A DNA stretch of 64,000 nucleotides. It comes from Pseudomonas sp. C2B4 (GTDB lineage Bacteria; Pseudomonadota; Gammaproteobacteria; Pseudomonadales; Pseudomonadaceae). The DNA lies in contig NZ_JABFMU010000020.1 of the NCBI RefSeq assembly GCF_013359695.1, positions 31,490-95,489 on the forward strand, written 5' to 3'. Positions within the stretch are counted from its first letter, which is position 1; each line of letters starts with the position of its first letter. The notes beneath the pieces were generated by a model. That model ran no database searches. It was given only the letters and a program-made list of their open reading frames with translations, and was not told the origin of the DNA. Below are positions 42,776 to 51,628 of this stretch, piece by piece. Made by a program: the position numbers and the translations under genes.

Positions 42776-43645
42776 TCAACTTTGTTTTGCTGTCTTCAGG
42801 CATTTCAAATCACTGAAATCCTTTCTCACACCCTCGATTTTCGTCAGCAACTGCTCACGTTGCTGCGGCGTGCTTTGCGCCATCAAATCCACAAACAGCG
42901 AGCGCGCCTGGGCTTCGGTCCTGGCGAAGGCCTGACGATAAGCCGGTGTCCATAGACTCTCGCGCTTGACCAGAAGTATTTCGATTCGCTGTGGAAATTG
43001 CGGGCTATGGCGTTGCGCCACGGCCGCGCTGAACTGCTTCTGCCAGTGGATGCGGTTGGCGATCCACTGTGTATTTTGGTCGCCCAGCGCATTGGACCAG
43101 GCGACGACACGCTGTTGCTGTGTGGTGCTCAGTGGCCCGAGCCAGGCATCCAGGCGTTTTTCCATGCGCTCGCTGCGTTGCTTGATCTGTTGGTCGAGGG
43201 ACGGTGTGAGGTATTTCTCCCGGCGTTTACGCTGGTCCTTGGCGAAGGCTTCGTTCATTTCAGCGACCTGGTTATCGTCCAGCCCTTGCAGCAGCTCGAT
43301 GGCCGACGGGGTGATTTCCTGGGCGGTCTCGGCGATGGCCTGTTCGGCCTCTTCGGTGCGGGCTTGCAGTGCGGCATCTGTGACCTGGTTGGTCGCGATC
43401 ATGGTTTGCAAGCGGTCCAGCCAGTCGAGGTAGCCCGGCATTTGCGTGGTGCAATGCCAGCTCAGGTGTTCTTTCAGGCGCTCGTTGAACCAGCCTTTTT
43501 GCTCGCCGTTCATGTCCAGGTAATCGCTGAGGGTCCAGGGGATGATCACGTCGAGGTTGCGATAGGCCAGGCCCATGCGGTTGCACGCGCCAAGGGCGAG
43601 GGCGAAGGTGAGCACGAAGGCGATGCGTTGCAACCAGCGCGACAT
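42776..43645 (-). CDS. DUF6279-like lipoprotein
   Basis: 289-aa predicted lipoprotein: signal peptide with the lipobox LALGAC, mature Cys near residue 21. The remainder is helical, with WTLSDYLDMNGEQKGWFNERL typical of a Pseudomonas lipoprotein family (DUF6279 as I recall it). AAGGA precedes the ATG. No catalytic motif is seen. Confidence 0.8.
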   Translation of the reverse strand: MSRWLQRIAFVLTFALALGACNRMGLAYRNLDVIIPWTLSDYLDMNGEQKGWFNERLKEHLSWHCTTQMPGYLDWLDRLQTMIATNQVTDAALQARTEEAEQAIAETAQEITPSAIELLQGLDDNQVAEMNEAFAKDQRKRREKYLTPSLDQQIKQRSERMEKRLDAWLGPLSTTQQQRVVAWSNALGDQNTQWIANRIHWQKQFSAAVAQRHSPQFPQRIEILLVKRESLWTPAYRQAFARTEAQARSLFVDLMAQSTPQQREQLLTKIEGVRKDFSDLKCLKTAKQS

Positions 43646-43813
43646 GGGCGAATCCTTGCGAAAGCCTGGCTTCGGGGTCTGATTCTCATGTGAACGCAGG
43701 ATGAGCCCGGCAGTTCAGCCGATCAATAGAAGGTGTGCGACAAGATGCCTGCGGACTTTATAAGCGATGGTGTTTTACTGGAGGGAGCGGGGGTGTTGCG
43801 GGGGAGGGTTCCA

Positions 43814-43905
43814 GTCCAAGCGCTTCGAAGCTCAAAGCGCTTGTGGACCAGGTGAGGCAAGCTTTTACTTCTTGGCTCTTACTTCTTGGCTCTTATTTCT
43901 TGCCC
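43814..43905. repeat. Hairpin and 14-bp tandem repeat beside a small gene
   Basis: GTCC-AAGCGCTT (43814-43825) can pair with AAGCGCTT-GT-GGAC (43835-43848). At 43867-43894 the unit ACTTCTTGGCTCTT occurs twice and continues, degenerate, into the stop region of the gene at 43893. On the minus strand each repeat carries a TAA, so the gene's last codons seem to have been duplicated downstream of its stop. Confidence 0.65.
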
Positions 43906-44081
43906 AGGGTGATCTGCTTGGACGGGCCGAACGTCTGGCCGCTGACGCCTTTGGCAATTTGCTGGATTTCACCGCCGGATTTGAGGAACGCAGCGATCTG
44001 GCTGTTGATCGATTCGCTGGTTTCGACGGCTGGAGCTGGCTTTGCTTTGCTGGTGGATGCTTTTACGCGCATGGCGGCCAT
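43893..44081 (-). CDS. Small basic conserved protein
   Basis: 62-aa Lys/Ala-rich protein starting MAAMRVKASTSKAKPAPAVE, with the C-terminal motif GGEIQQIAKGVSGQ. The start at 44081 follows ACAGGTT closely; an alternative is the internal Met at 44072. It looks like a small nucleic-acid-associated protein, but I do not recognise it with certainty. Confidence 0.65.
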   Translation of the reverse strand: MAAMRVKASTSKAKPAPAVETSESINSQIAAFLKSGGEIQQIAKGVSGQTFGPSKQITLGKK

Positions 44082-44430
44082 TAACCTGTAGAAAATTAAC
44101 TTGGCCAGGCATCGTACAGGAATTGCCTGCAATTTGCTTGGCAAATATCCCACGGATAATCAGGGCGGGTGCGCGATAAAAGGCGGTTTATTATTTTTGG
44201 ATTTTCTCTAAGTCGCTGTTTTAAATAAAAACGTGGCTTGGAAAAATAGCGATTTGTGCCTGGCGGGCAGCGACGAAAATCATGGGCGTGGTCTGACGAG
44301 CGGCCGACCGCGGTCGCGAAACCGAGGAAAATCGAGGCCTTCGCAGGATTTTCTCTCGGCAACGGACCGGCCGCCGAACGCGGCCCGCAAAACCGGGTAG
44401 AATGCCGCCCACGTAATGAGGGTATTGGAC
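44082..44430. promoter_or_regulatory. Divergent intergenic region upstream of the CvfB-like gene
   Basis: 349 bp, AT-rich in its left half (44180-44245). A possible -10 TAGAAT lies at 44398-44403, 27 bp before the CvfB-like start. Nothing else could be identified. Confidence 0.4.
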
Positions 44431-45267
44431 ATGGCTTTAGTCGGGCGTTACAACAGTTTGCAAGTGGTTAAACACACTAACTTCGGTTTATATCTGGACG
44501 GTGGCGCGGACGGCGAGATTCTTTTGCCTAATCGTTACATCCCAAAAGATATTCCCAGCGAAGATGAAGACTGGTTAAACGTTTTTGTTTATCTGGATAG
44601 CGATGACAAACTTATCGCAACTACCGAGAAGCCGAAAGTTCAAGTTGGTGAGTTCGCCAGTTTGAAAGTCGTTGAAGTCAACAGCATCGGCGTGTTCCTC
44701 GATTGGGGCTTGCCGAAAGACCTGTTGCTGCCGTTTTCGGAAGAAAAGCGCCAGATGACGGCCGGTGAATATGTCGTGGTGCATGTCTACCTCGACAAAC
44801 ACACCCGCCGCATCACCGCGACGGCACGCCTGGACCGCTACCTGGACAAGACCCCGGCCAACTACACCCCGGGCCAGGAAGTTGACTTGCTGGTTGCCGA
44901 AGCCACCGACATGGGCTTCAAGGCGATCATCAACAACAAGCACTGGGGCCTGATTCACAAGAACGAAATCTTCAAGTTCATGCGCGCCGGCAAAGAAGAA
45001 AAGGGCTTCATCAAGGAAGTGCGTGCCGATGGCAAGATCAGCCTGAGCCTGCAACCGGTTGGCCAGGAAGCGGCCACCAGCCTGAACTCGAAGATCCTCG
45101 CCAAGTTGCGCGAGAACAATGGCACCCTGCCGGTCAGCGACAAGAGCGACCCGACGCTGATCAGCAGTATGTTCGGCGTCAGCAAAGGCAACTTCAAGAA
45201 AGCCATCGGGGCGTTGTACAAGAACGGCCAGATCGTCATTCATGCCGATCGCATTGAATTGAGCTGA
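44431..45267 (+). CDS. S1 RNA-binding domain protein, CvfB/YitL-like
   Basis: 278-aa cytosolic protein of the CvfB family: successive S1-like OB domains (LVGRYNSLQVVKHTNFGLYL; VEVNSIGVFLDWGLPKDLLL; a third region with VAEATDMGFKAIINNKHWGL) and a C-terminal winged helix (FGVSKGNFKKAIGALYKNGQI). Firmicute CvfB binds RNA and affects virulence factor expression. GAGG at 44419-44422 selects the ATG at 44431. It ends in a terminator. Confidence 0.9.
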   Translation: MALVGRYNSLQVVKHTNFGLYLDGGADGEILLPNRYIPKDIPSEDEDWLNVFVYLDSDDKLIATTEKPKVQVGEFASLKVVEVNSIGVFLDWGLPKDLLLPFSEEKRQMTAGEYVVVHVYLDKHTRRITATARLDRYLDKTPANYTPGQEVDLLVAEATDMGFKAIINNKHWGLIHKNEIFKFMRAGKEEKGFIKEVRADGKISLSLQPVGQEAATSLNSKILAKLRENNGTLPVSDKSDPTLISSMFGVSKGNFKKAIGALYKNGQIVIHADRIELS

Positions 45268-45319
45268 TACCGAGGCGGCAATTTCTGCCTGACTGGTTAA
45301 TAATCGCCAGCATCATTTT

Positions 45320-45350
45320 TGCCCCGGCCATGTGCCGGGGTTTTGCTTTT
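45320..45350 (+). terminator. Rho-independent terminator after the CvfB-like gene
   Basis: CCCCGGC (45322-45328) pairs with GCCGGGG (45334-45340) and is followed by TTTTGCTTTT. Confidence 0.8.
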
Positions 45351-45393
45351 AATTTCGAGTCACTGCCATGGATTGTATTGTCGAGGTCTTCCG

Positions 45394-46326
45394 GTGAGCG
45401 CCACCCGGCGTAGCGCCGATGGGTTTGCCCTGCAGGTGATGCTGGGGTTGTGCCTGGTCTGGGGTGTTCAACAGGTCATGATCAAGTGGGCGGCGCCCGA
45501 CATCGCGCCGGTCATGCAGGCGGCCGGGCGTTCGGGCATGTCGGCGTTGCTGGTGGGGTTGTTGATCTGCTGGAAGGGCGGTTGGGATCAGGTGGGCAGC
45601 ACCTGGCGCGGTGGCCTGTTGGCGGGTGCCTTGTTCGGTCTGGAGTTTTTCTTCATTTCCGAAGGGCTGCAATTGACCACGGCCGCGCATATGTCGGTAT
45701 TCCTCTACACCGCACCGATTTTCACCGCGCTGGGCGTGCATTGGCTCTTGCCGAGCGAACGTTTGCGGCCAGTGCAGTGGCTGGGGATCTTTCTCGCTTT
45801 CATCGGTATTGCCATCGCATTTGCCGGTGGCATGTCCTGGGACAACCTCGATTACCGCATGTTGATGGGCGATGCGCTGGGCGTACTGGCCGGTGCGGCC
45901 TGGGGCGCGACCACGGTCGTGGTGCGCGCTTCGCGGTTGTCGGAGGCGCCTGTGACCCTGACGCTGTTCTATCAGTTGATCGTTGGCTTTGTCGGCTTGC
46001 TGCTGATCGCACTCCTGAGCGGTCAGATCACCCATGTCAGCCTGACCACCGTGGCGGTGGCCAGTGTGCTGTTTCAAGGTGTGGTGGTGTCGTTCTTCAG
46101 CTACCTGATCTGGTTCTGGCTCTTGCGTCGTTATCTTGCCGCGAACCTGGCGGTGTTTTCATTCATGACGCCGCTATTCGGCGTCACGTTCGGCGTGGTG
46201 TTGCTGGGTGAGAAACTGACCCTGAACTTCATCATCGGCGCGGTGTTGGTGCTGCTGGGCATCACATTTGTCAGCGCCGAACAGTGGGTGCGCCGCCGTT
46301 TGCGCAGAGCCCTTGGGCAGCATTGA
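45394..46326 (+). CDS. EamA-family DMT transporter
   Basis: 310-aa inner-membrane protein with ten predicted helices and two EamA repeats (first around GFALQVMLGLCLVWG, second around LMGDALGVLAGAAWG). It probably exports a metabolite or amino acid. The GTG start at 45394 has GAGG 8 nt upstream. Its last 56 bp overlap the 3' end of the convergent MFS gene. Confidence 0.87.
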   Translation: MSATRRSADGFALQVMLGLCLVWGVQQVMIKWAAPDIAPVMQAAGRSGMSALLVGLLICWKGGWDQVGSTWRGGLLAGALFGLEFFFISEGLQLTTAAHMSVFLYTAPIFTALGVHWLLPSERLRPVQWLGIFLAFIGIAIAFAGGMSWDNLDYRMLMGDALGVLAGAAWGATTVVVRASRLSEAPVTLTLFYQLIVGFVGLLLIALLSGQITHVSLTTVAVASVLFQGVVVSFFSYLIWFWLLRRYLAANLAVFSFMTPLFGVTFGVVLLGEKLTLNFIIGAVLVLLGITFVSAEQWVRRRLRRALGQH

Positions 46327-47452
46327 GCGGGGCGACCAGCAAACTGCCGGCGATCAGCAGGCCCACGCCGGCGATCAGCAGCGCGGGTTGCAAGCCGCCG
46401 CTGAAATGGCTGCTCAACGAGGCCAGCAACGGGCCACTGAGCTGTCCCACGGCGAAGCACGCGGTCAGTAGTCCGGCGTTGCGCTGGCTGGCATGGGGCG
46501 CAATCTCCCGGGAGCGTTGCATCACCAGTTGCATGCAGGCCAGGAACGGCGTGCCACACAGTATCACTCCCAAGGCCAGTCCTGCCGCATTGCCCAACAG
46601 GCAAGCGAAGACCCCGGCGGCTTGCATCCACAAGGTCGCCGTCAACCATTGACGGGTCGTGTCGGCGCCTTGCCGGCGCAAACTCACCAATACCACGCCG
46701 GTCGCTGCCGCCAGACCGAAGCACGGCCAGAACAGATCGGCTTGCCATTGGCCATGGAACTGCGTGTTGGCCATCTGCGACAGGAACGTCGCCGGGATGA
46801 TGTAACCCACGCCATATAACGCATAGACCACACTCAAGCGGCCGACGCCTTGGTTGGCTGAAGCGGCGAGGCTGGCTGCAGCCGCCACGGTCACGGGCGG
46901 TTGCGGCAGAATGCGCACGATTCCCAGCAGCATCATCAGGGCGACCGCGGCATACACCAGCCACAAAGTAGCGGACGTCTGACCCCGCAGATTCGAGCCC
47001 AAGGCCAACAATCCTGTCAGAAAAATCCCCAGGCCCGGTCCGGCAAAAACCAGCGCACCGAGTCGTGGACGTCCCACAGCGGTGGCCAACGGCTGGCTCA
47101 GCGCAGTGATCATGACCAGCACCCAGGCGCTGGCCACGCCCGTTCCGAAGCGCAGGATCAGGTGCGACCAGAAACCGTGGGCCCAGAACGAGGCGAGCGT
47201 CAGCAACACGCACAGCCACAATCCGCCCAACAGACGGCGTCGGACTTGCGTGGGACGACGGGAAAACATCGCATCCACGGCACCGATGAAATAACCGAGG
47301 TAATTGGCGGCAGCAATCAGGCCGGCGGCGGTGAGATCAATCTGACCCTCACTGATCAGATGCGGCAATTGTGGCGTCAGGGCGAAACGGCCGATGCCCA
47401 TGGCCATCATCAGGGCGATAAAACTGGCGAACAAGCGAATCAAGGGAGACAT
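46271..47452 (-). CDS. YbfB/YjiJ family MFS transporter
   Basis: 393-aa membrane protein with 12 predicted helices. The start MSPLIRLFASFIALMMAMGIGRFALTP, read in parts, is typical of the YbfB/YjiJ MFS family, which has the GIGRFA motif in helix 1. Its substrate is unknown. It is divergent from a LysR regulator 103 bp away, which probably controls it, and overlaps the EamA gene at the 3' end. Confidence 0.88.
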   Translation of the reverse strand: MSPLIRLFASFIALMMAMGIGRFALTPQLPHLISEGQIDLTAAGLIAAANYLGYFIGAVDAMFSRRPTQVRRRLLGGLWLCVLLTLASFWAHGFWSHLILRFGTGVASAWVLVMITALSQPLATAVGRPRLGALVFAGPGLGIFLTGLLALGSNLRGQTSATLWLVYAAVALMMLLGIVRILPQPPVTVAAAASLAASANQGVGRLSVVYALYGVGYIIPATFLSQMANTQFHGQWQADLFWPCFGLAAATGVVLVSLRRQGADTTRQWLTATLWMQAAGVFACLLGNAAGLALGVILCGTPFLACMQLVMQRSREIAPHASQRNAGLLTACFAVGQLSGPLLASLSSHFSGGLQPALLIAGVGLLIAGSLLVAPLNAAQGLCANGGAPTVRR

Positions 47453-47555
47453 GGTCCGGGCTCCAAAAGAGGCTCAATGACCGTCAGGCTAAGATCGATT
47501 GACTTTCTTTAAAAATGAATAATATTGAGAAACTTGTTCTTATTAGGAGAATGTC
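47453..47555. promoter_or_regulatory. Divergent MFS/LysR promoter region
   Basis: 103-bp AT-rich region with TTGACT near 47499 and AT-rich -10-like bases (AATAAT, TAATAT) about 15 bp further. A TTAGGAG ribosome binding site precedes the LysR GTG. LysR binding would be expected here. Confidence 0.5.
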
Positions 47556-48449
47556 GTGGAGTTCAGCCAGTTGCGGATCTTCCAGGCTGTTGCCCAGGAA
47601 GAGTCCATCACCCGTGCCGCCGAGCGCCTGCATCGGGTGCCGTCCAATCTGTCGACCCGGCTCAAGCAGCTTGAAGAGCAGTTGGGCGTCGAACTGTTCG
47701 TTCGCGAGCGTCAGCGTTTGCAGTTGTCACCTGCGGGAAAGGTCCTGATGGACTACACCGCCAAGTTGTTCGCCCTGCATGACGAAGCCCATGCCGCTGT
47801 ACAGGGCGGGCAACCCGCCGGCGACTTCGTGCTCGGCACCATGTACAGCACGGCTGCCATTCACCTGCCGGCCCTGTTGGCGCGTTATCACCGGCGTTAC
47901 CCGGCCGTGAACCTGCAAGTGCAGTCCGGGCCCAGCGGCGAGCTGCTCGAGGGACTGATCACCGGCCGGCTCGATGCGGCGCTGGTGGATGGCCCGCCGG
48001 AACTGGCGGTGCTCGATGGCGTTTTGTTGTGTGAAGAACGGTTGGTGCTGATCAGCGAGGCCGAACATCCGCCGGTGTTGAGCGCAAGGGATGTAGAAGG
48101 TCGTTCGGTGTTCACGTTTCGCCAGGGCTGTTCCTATCGCATGCGTCTCGAATCCTGGTTTTCCCACGATCACGCGGCCATGGGCCGGGCGATCGAGATC
48201 GAGTCCTATCCAGGGATGCTCGCCTGTGTGATTGCCGGCTCCGGCGTGGCGCTGATGTCGGAGTCGATGCTGGCCAGCCTGCCGGGCCGTGAAAGCGTGG
48301 CGGTGCACCCGTTGCCGGAACCCTTTGCCACGGCGACGACCTGGCTGATGTGGCGCAAGGGCATGATGGGCGCCAACCTGAACGCGTGGATCGAGGAGCA
48401 ACAGGCGCTCTTTCCGTCGGCGCAACGCCAGGCCCGGGCGATTGCGTGA
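47556..48449 (+). CDS. LysR family transcriptional regulator
   Basis: 297-aa LysR protein with the N-terminal helix-turn-helix (ESITRAAERLHRVPSNLSTR, residues about 15-34) and a periplasmic-binding-like effector domain. The GTG at 47556 is chosen by TTAGGAG upstream. Its likely target is the divergent MFS gene. Confidence 0.9.
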   Translation: MEFSQLRIFQAVAQEESITRAAERLHRVPSNLSTRLKQLEEQLGVELFVRERQRLQLSPAGKVLMDYTAKLFALHDEAHAAVQGGQPAGDFVLGTMYSTAAIHLPALLARYHRRYPAVNLQVQSGPSGELLEGLITGRLDAALVDGPPELAVLDGVLLCEERLVLISEAEHPPVLSARDVEGRSVFTFRQGCSYRMRLESWFSHDHAAMGRAIEIESYPGMLACVIAGSGVALMSESMLASLPGRESVAVHPLPEPFATATTWLMWRKGMMGANLNAWIEEQQALFPSAQRQARAIA

Positions 48450-48588
48450 TTTAATGCCGTCGGATTGTGATCGATTCAGTAACAGATCATTGCCACTTTC
48501 GGCGAGCATTGCTCAGGACTTCGGACTATTATCAGTTCGAAGCGGCTACAGAATTCCGGTCGCTCGGCACTACCCTGAAGGGGGCATC

Positions 48589-48717
48589 ATGAAAGAGAAA
48601 ATCCAAAACTGGCTGCATGACCTGGGTGTCGCGCTCGGTTTGATCGAACCGCCTCTGCAACCTGTGCCCATTCGTACCGACGACGAACAACGCCGACGCC
48701 AGCAGCGTCGCCGGTAA
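48589..48717 (+). CDS. PA3496-like small protein
   Basis: 42-aa protein, MKEKIQNWLHDLGVALGL followed by IEPPLQPVPIRTDDEQRRRQ and an Arg-rich end. The pattern (amphipathic helix, Pro stretch, Arg tail) fits the small Pseudomonas PA3496 family. AAGGGGGC precedes the ATG. Function unknown. Confidence 0.7.
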   Translation: MKEKIQNWLHDLGVALGLIEPPLQPVPIRTDDEQRRRQQRRR

Positions 48718-48759
48718 GCACGAAGCGCTTAGCGAAAGGGTTTTGTGGTGAGGGGTTTC

Positions 48760-48892
48760 TGTGGCGAGGGGATTTATCCCCGTTGGGCTGCGGAGCAGCC
48801 CCCAACACATTAACCAGGTTGTATCTGGCGGACTGCGTCAAGCGACTCAGGGCTGCTCCGCAGTCCAAACGGGGATAAATCCCCTCGCCACA
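48760..48892. repeat. REPIN, type B
   Basis: Arms TGTGGCGAGGGGATTTATCC and complement, with inner arms GGGCTGCGGAGCAGCCC-like stems and a 60-nt spacer. Second of three type B copies. Confidence 0.87.
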
Positions 48893-48940
48893 GGCTGTGT
48901 GTTCGCCACATCAGTTCTTGTTGCCATCTGACAACCCGTC

Positions 48941-49192
48941 TCAATGCCGCCCGATCTCCATCAAAAACCGGCTCAAGTCATTCGCAGTCCTGGCTGTCTT
49001 GAGCATCCGGTCTTCCTCGGCGGTAAACGCCGTCAATCCGAGTTCGTCTTCCAGATGGAAGATCAGCTCTTCGATATCCGTTTTATCCAATCCCAACTGC
49101 ACCAGGCTGGCGTTGTCGTCGAAGTCATCCTGACCTTCCAGCAAGCGACTGATGTAGCGATGCACGGCGGCGCGGATGGCGGCTTTTTTCAT
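48941..49192 (-). CDS. Acyl-carrier-like protein lacking the phosphopantetheine serine
   Basis: 83-aa acidic helical protein (MKKAAIRAAVHRYISRLLEG) whose helix 1 - loop - helix 2 pattern matches acyl carrier proteins. Where ACP has GxDSLD, this has GLDKTDIEELIFHLEDELG, so the Ser that carries phosphopantetheine is replaced by Lys. It should therefore not be a working carrier. It lies 55 bp downstream of the MBL-fold gene in the same orientation. ACP-like regulators or decoys are possible roles. Confidence 0.72.
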   Translation of the reverse strand: MKKAAIRAAVHRYISRLLEGQDDFDDNASLVQLGLDKTDIEELIFHLEDELGLTAFTAEEDRMLKTARTANDLSRFLMEIGRH

Positions 49193-49247
49193 GAGGGTTC
49201 TTCAAGGGCTTTATTGTTGTTGGCCCTGGCGTTGAGTACAGCAGGCT

Positions 49248-49973
49248 TCAGTCGTGCGAGCGCTGCCACTCGTCAATCATGTGGCGCAGATGCTCTCCGG
49301 AAAAACTGCCGAAATGGCCGCCATGCACCGTGCGGATCGGCAGGGCGCGCAAGCGCTGCAGGCTGCGGGCGTAGTCTTCGAGGTTGGAGTGGTAGGCGTC
49401 TTCGATCAGAGGGCCGTCGTAGATGATGTCGCCACTGAACAGGGTCTCGGTCGCCGCTTCATACAGGCTGATACCGCCCGGCGAATGTCCCGGCGTATGC
49501 AGTACTTGCAGCACACGATTGCCCAGGTCCAGCACATCACCTTCTTCGATCATGCCCGTCGCTGGTGCGGCCTTGACCCGGTATTCGGCGTAGCACAATG
49601 GACAATCGGGGTGTGCCTCGAACATGTCGTCGCCGACAAACGCCCGACTCAAATCGTTTTCGCCGTCCGGTGCGGCAAGGATCTGCGCTTCGGCCGGGTG
49701 CACCAGGCGCTCGGCGAATTCGTGGTGCCCGGCGATGTGGTCGAAATGGCAATGGCTGGCCACCGCCACCAGGGGCCGCTCGGTGATCCAGGGCAATTGC
49801 TCGCGCAGGCTGACCAGCCCGGATCCGCTGTCCAGCAACAGGTCTTTGTCACGCCCCTGTATATGCCAGAGGTTGCAGCGATAAAAGGGGCGGATGTAGG
49901 GCTCGTGAATCAGGCGGATGCCGTCGCTGAGTTGTTTGACCTCGAACCACTGATCGCGAGAAACAATCTTCAT
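49248..49973 (-). CDS. Metallo-beta-lactamase-fold hydrolase
   Basis: 241-aa MBL-fold protein with the metal motif SHCHFDHIAGH, a further His in LHTPGHSPGG, Asp in FSGDIIYDG and a C-terminal HGGHFGSF. This set fits glyoxalase II-like or thioesterase-like hydrolases. The start at 49973 follows GGAG; the 17-residue extension lacks support. Its partner gene encodes the serine-less ACP-like protein. The substrate is unknown. Confidence 0.87.
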   Translation of the reverse strand: MKIVSRDQWFEVKQLSDGIRLIHEPYIRPFYRCNLWHIQGRDKDLLLDSGSGLVSLREQLPWITERPLVAVASHCHFDHIAGHHEFAERLVHPAEAQILAAPDGENDLSRAFVGDDMFEAHPDCPLCYAEYRVKAAPATGMIEEGDVLDLGNRVLQVLHTPGHSPGGISLYEAATETLFSGDIIYDGPLIEDAYHSNLEDYARSLQRLRALPIRTVHGGHFGSFSGEHLRHMIDEWQRSHD

Positions 49974-49991
49974 CAGGGGTTTTCTCCAGAC

Positions 49992-50027
49992 GAAAAAAAA
50001 CGGGTGTGGCAACCGACGCCACACCCG
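49992..50027 (-). terminator. Rho-independent terminator after the symporter gene
   Basis: CGGGTGTGGC (50001-50010) pairs with GCCACACCCG (50018-50027). On the minus strand the stem is followed by TTTTTTTT, ending the transcript of the sodium:solute symporter before the MBL gene. Confidence 0.88.
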
Positions 50028-50058
50028 TCGAAGAAAGCATCAAGTCGTTATATTCAGC

Positions 50059-51438
50059 TTAGATGGCGTTCGCCACCGCAGCCGGGCGACGGGACATCAG
50101 ACTGACCACCACGAAGCTCACCAGACTGGCTACCAGGCTGTAGTAGATCGGGGTGTTGGCATCCAGACCGTCCTTGACCATGAACAGCAGGGCGGTGGCA
50201 AAGCCCAGGCCCATGCTGGCGATGGCGCCGGCGGTGGTTGCGCGTTTCCAGAAGATCGCACCGATCAGCGGAACCAGCATGCCGCCAACCAACAGGTTGT
50301 AGGCCAGGGTCAGGGCGCTGATCACATCGTTCACCACCAGGGCGATACCCAGTACGACAATACCGGTCAGCAGGGTCACCAGACGGTTGAGGCCCAGGCT
50401 CGACTCTTTACCGCCACGCAGTTTCGGCAGCAAGTCTTCGCTCAGGGTGGTAGCGGCAGCCAACAGGCCGGCGCTGGCGGTGGACATCATGGCGGCCAGT
50501 GCGGCAGCGATGACCAGGCCACGGATACCGTCCGGCAGGGACAGTTTCACGATCGCGGCGAACGCGTTGTTGACGTTGTCCAGATCCGGGATCAGGACGT
50601 GAGCCGCCATGCCGATCAGGGCGCAGGCCAGACCGTAGATGATGCAGTAGATACCGGCAGCGGTACCGGCGTATTGCGCGACTTTGGCGGTCTTGACGGT
50701 GAACACCCGTTGCCAGATGTCCTGACCGATCAGGATGCCGAAGAAGTAGATCACGAAGTAGGTGATGATGGTATCCATGCCGATGGTGGTGAAGCTGAAG
50801 CTCGACGCCGGCAGTTTGGTCACCAGCTCATCCCAGCCGCCGACGCGGTACAGGCAGATTGGCAACAGGATGAACATCAGGCCCACGGTCTTGATCACGA
50901 ACTGGACGATGTCGGTCAGGGTCAGGGACCACATGCCGCCGATCGCCGAATAAATCACCACCACGCCACCGCCGACCAATACCGACAGCCAGAACGGCAG
51001 GTCGAACAGCACTTGCAGTACGGTGCCGATTGCCAGGATCGAAACCACGCCGATCATAAGTGCATACGCCAGCATGATCACCGCGCTCGCCGAGCGGGCC
51101 ATCGGGTTGTAGCGTTTTTCCAGCACCTGGGTGACGGTGTAGATCTTCAGTTTCAACAGCGGCTTGGCGAGGAACAGGTTCAGCGCGACGATCCCGCAAC
51201 CCAGCGCGGCGCAGAGCCAGAAGCCGGAGATGCCGTGCACGTAGCCCAGGCGTACGGTGCCCACGGTGGACGCGCCACCCAGGACGGTGGCCGCCATGGT
51301 GCCCATGTACAGGGTCGGACCGAGGTTACGACCGGCAACCAAAAACTCTTCGTTGGTCTTGGCCTTGCGCATGCCGTAATAGCCGAGTATCAGCATCGCG
51401 GCGGCGTAGATGAGTACGACGAATAAATCCAAAGCCAT
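50059..51438 (-). CDS. Sodium:solute symporter of the guanidinobutyrate locus
   Basis: 459-aa SSS-family membrane protein with about 13 helices; motifs include ATVLGGASTVGTVRLGY and the family signature region GLVIAAALAAMMSTASAGLL. It corresponds to PA1418 next to gbuA in P. aeruginosa. I infer import of 4-guanidinobutyrate or a related guanidino or polyamine compound. The start at 51438 has GGAG upstream. It ends with the terminator at 49992. Confidence 0.87.
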   Translation of the reverse strand: MALDLFVVLIYAAAMLILGYYGMRKAKTNEEFLVAGRNLGPTLYMGTMAATVLGGASTVGTVRLGYVHGISGFWLCAALGCGIVALNLFLAKPLLKLKIYTVTQVLEKRYNPMARSASAVIMLAYALMIGVVSILAIGTVLQVLFDLPFWLSVLVGGGVVVIYSAIGGMWSLTLTDIVQFVIKTVGLMFILLPICLYRVGGWDELVTKLPASSFSFTTIGMDTIITYFVIYFFGILIGQDIWQRVFTVKTAKVAQYAGTAAGIYCIIYGLACALIGMAAHVLIPDLDNVNNAFAAIVKLSLPDGIRGLVIAAALAAMMSTASAGLLAAATTLSEDLLPKLRGGKESSLGLNRLVTLLTGIVVLGIALVVNDVISALTLAYNLLVGGMLVPLIGAIFWKRATTAGAIASMGLGFATALLFMVKDGLDANTPIYYSLVASLVSFVVVSLMSRRPAAVANAI

Positions 51439-51507
51439 GATGGCGTGTCTCCGATTGTCTTTTTTATGTTGAAACTAAAAATCAATTCCCGAGGAAACTT
51501 CAATCCC

Positions 51508-51597
51508 TGTGGGAGCGTGGCTTGCCCGCGAAAAGGGCACCGCGCTCCGTCAGGCAGACCGCGTCATCGTTCTTCGCGGGCAAGCCTCGCTCCCACA
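51508..51597. repeat. REPIN, type A variant (GTGGCTTGCCCGCGAA)
   Basis: Arms TGTGGGAGCGTGGCTTGCCC and complement, a distinct subfamily of REP. It lies in the gap between the symporter and NCS1 genes. Confidence 0.85.
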
Positions 51598-51628
51598 GGT
51601 CATGCGTTGACCACAGGTAATGCGTTTA

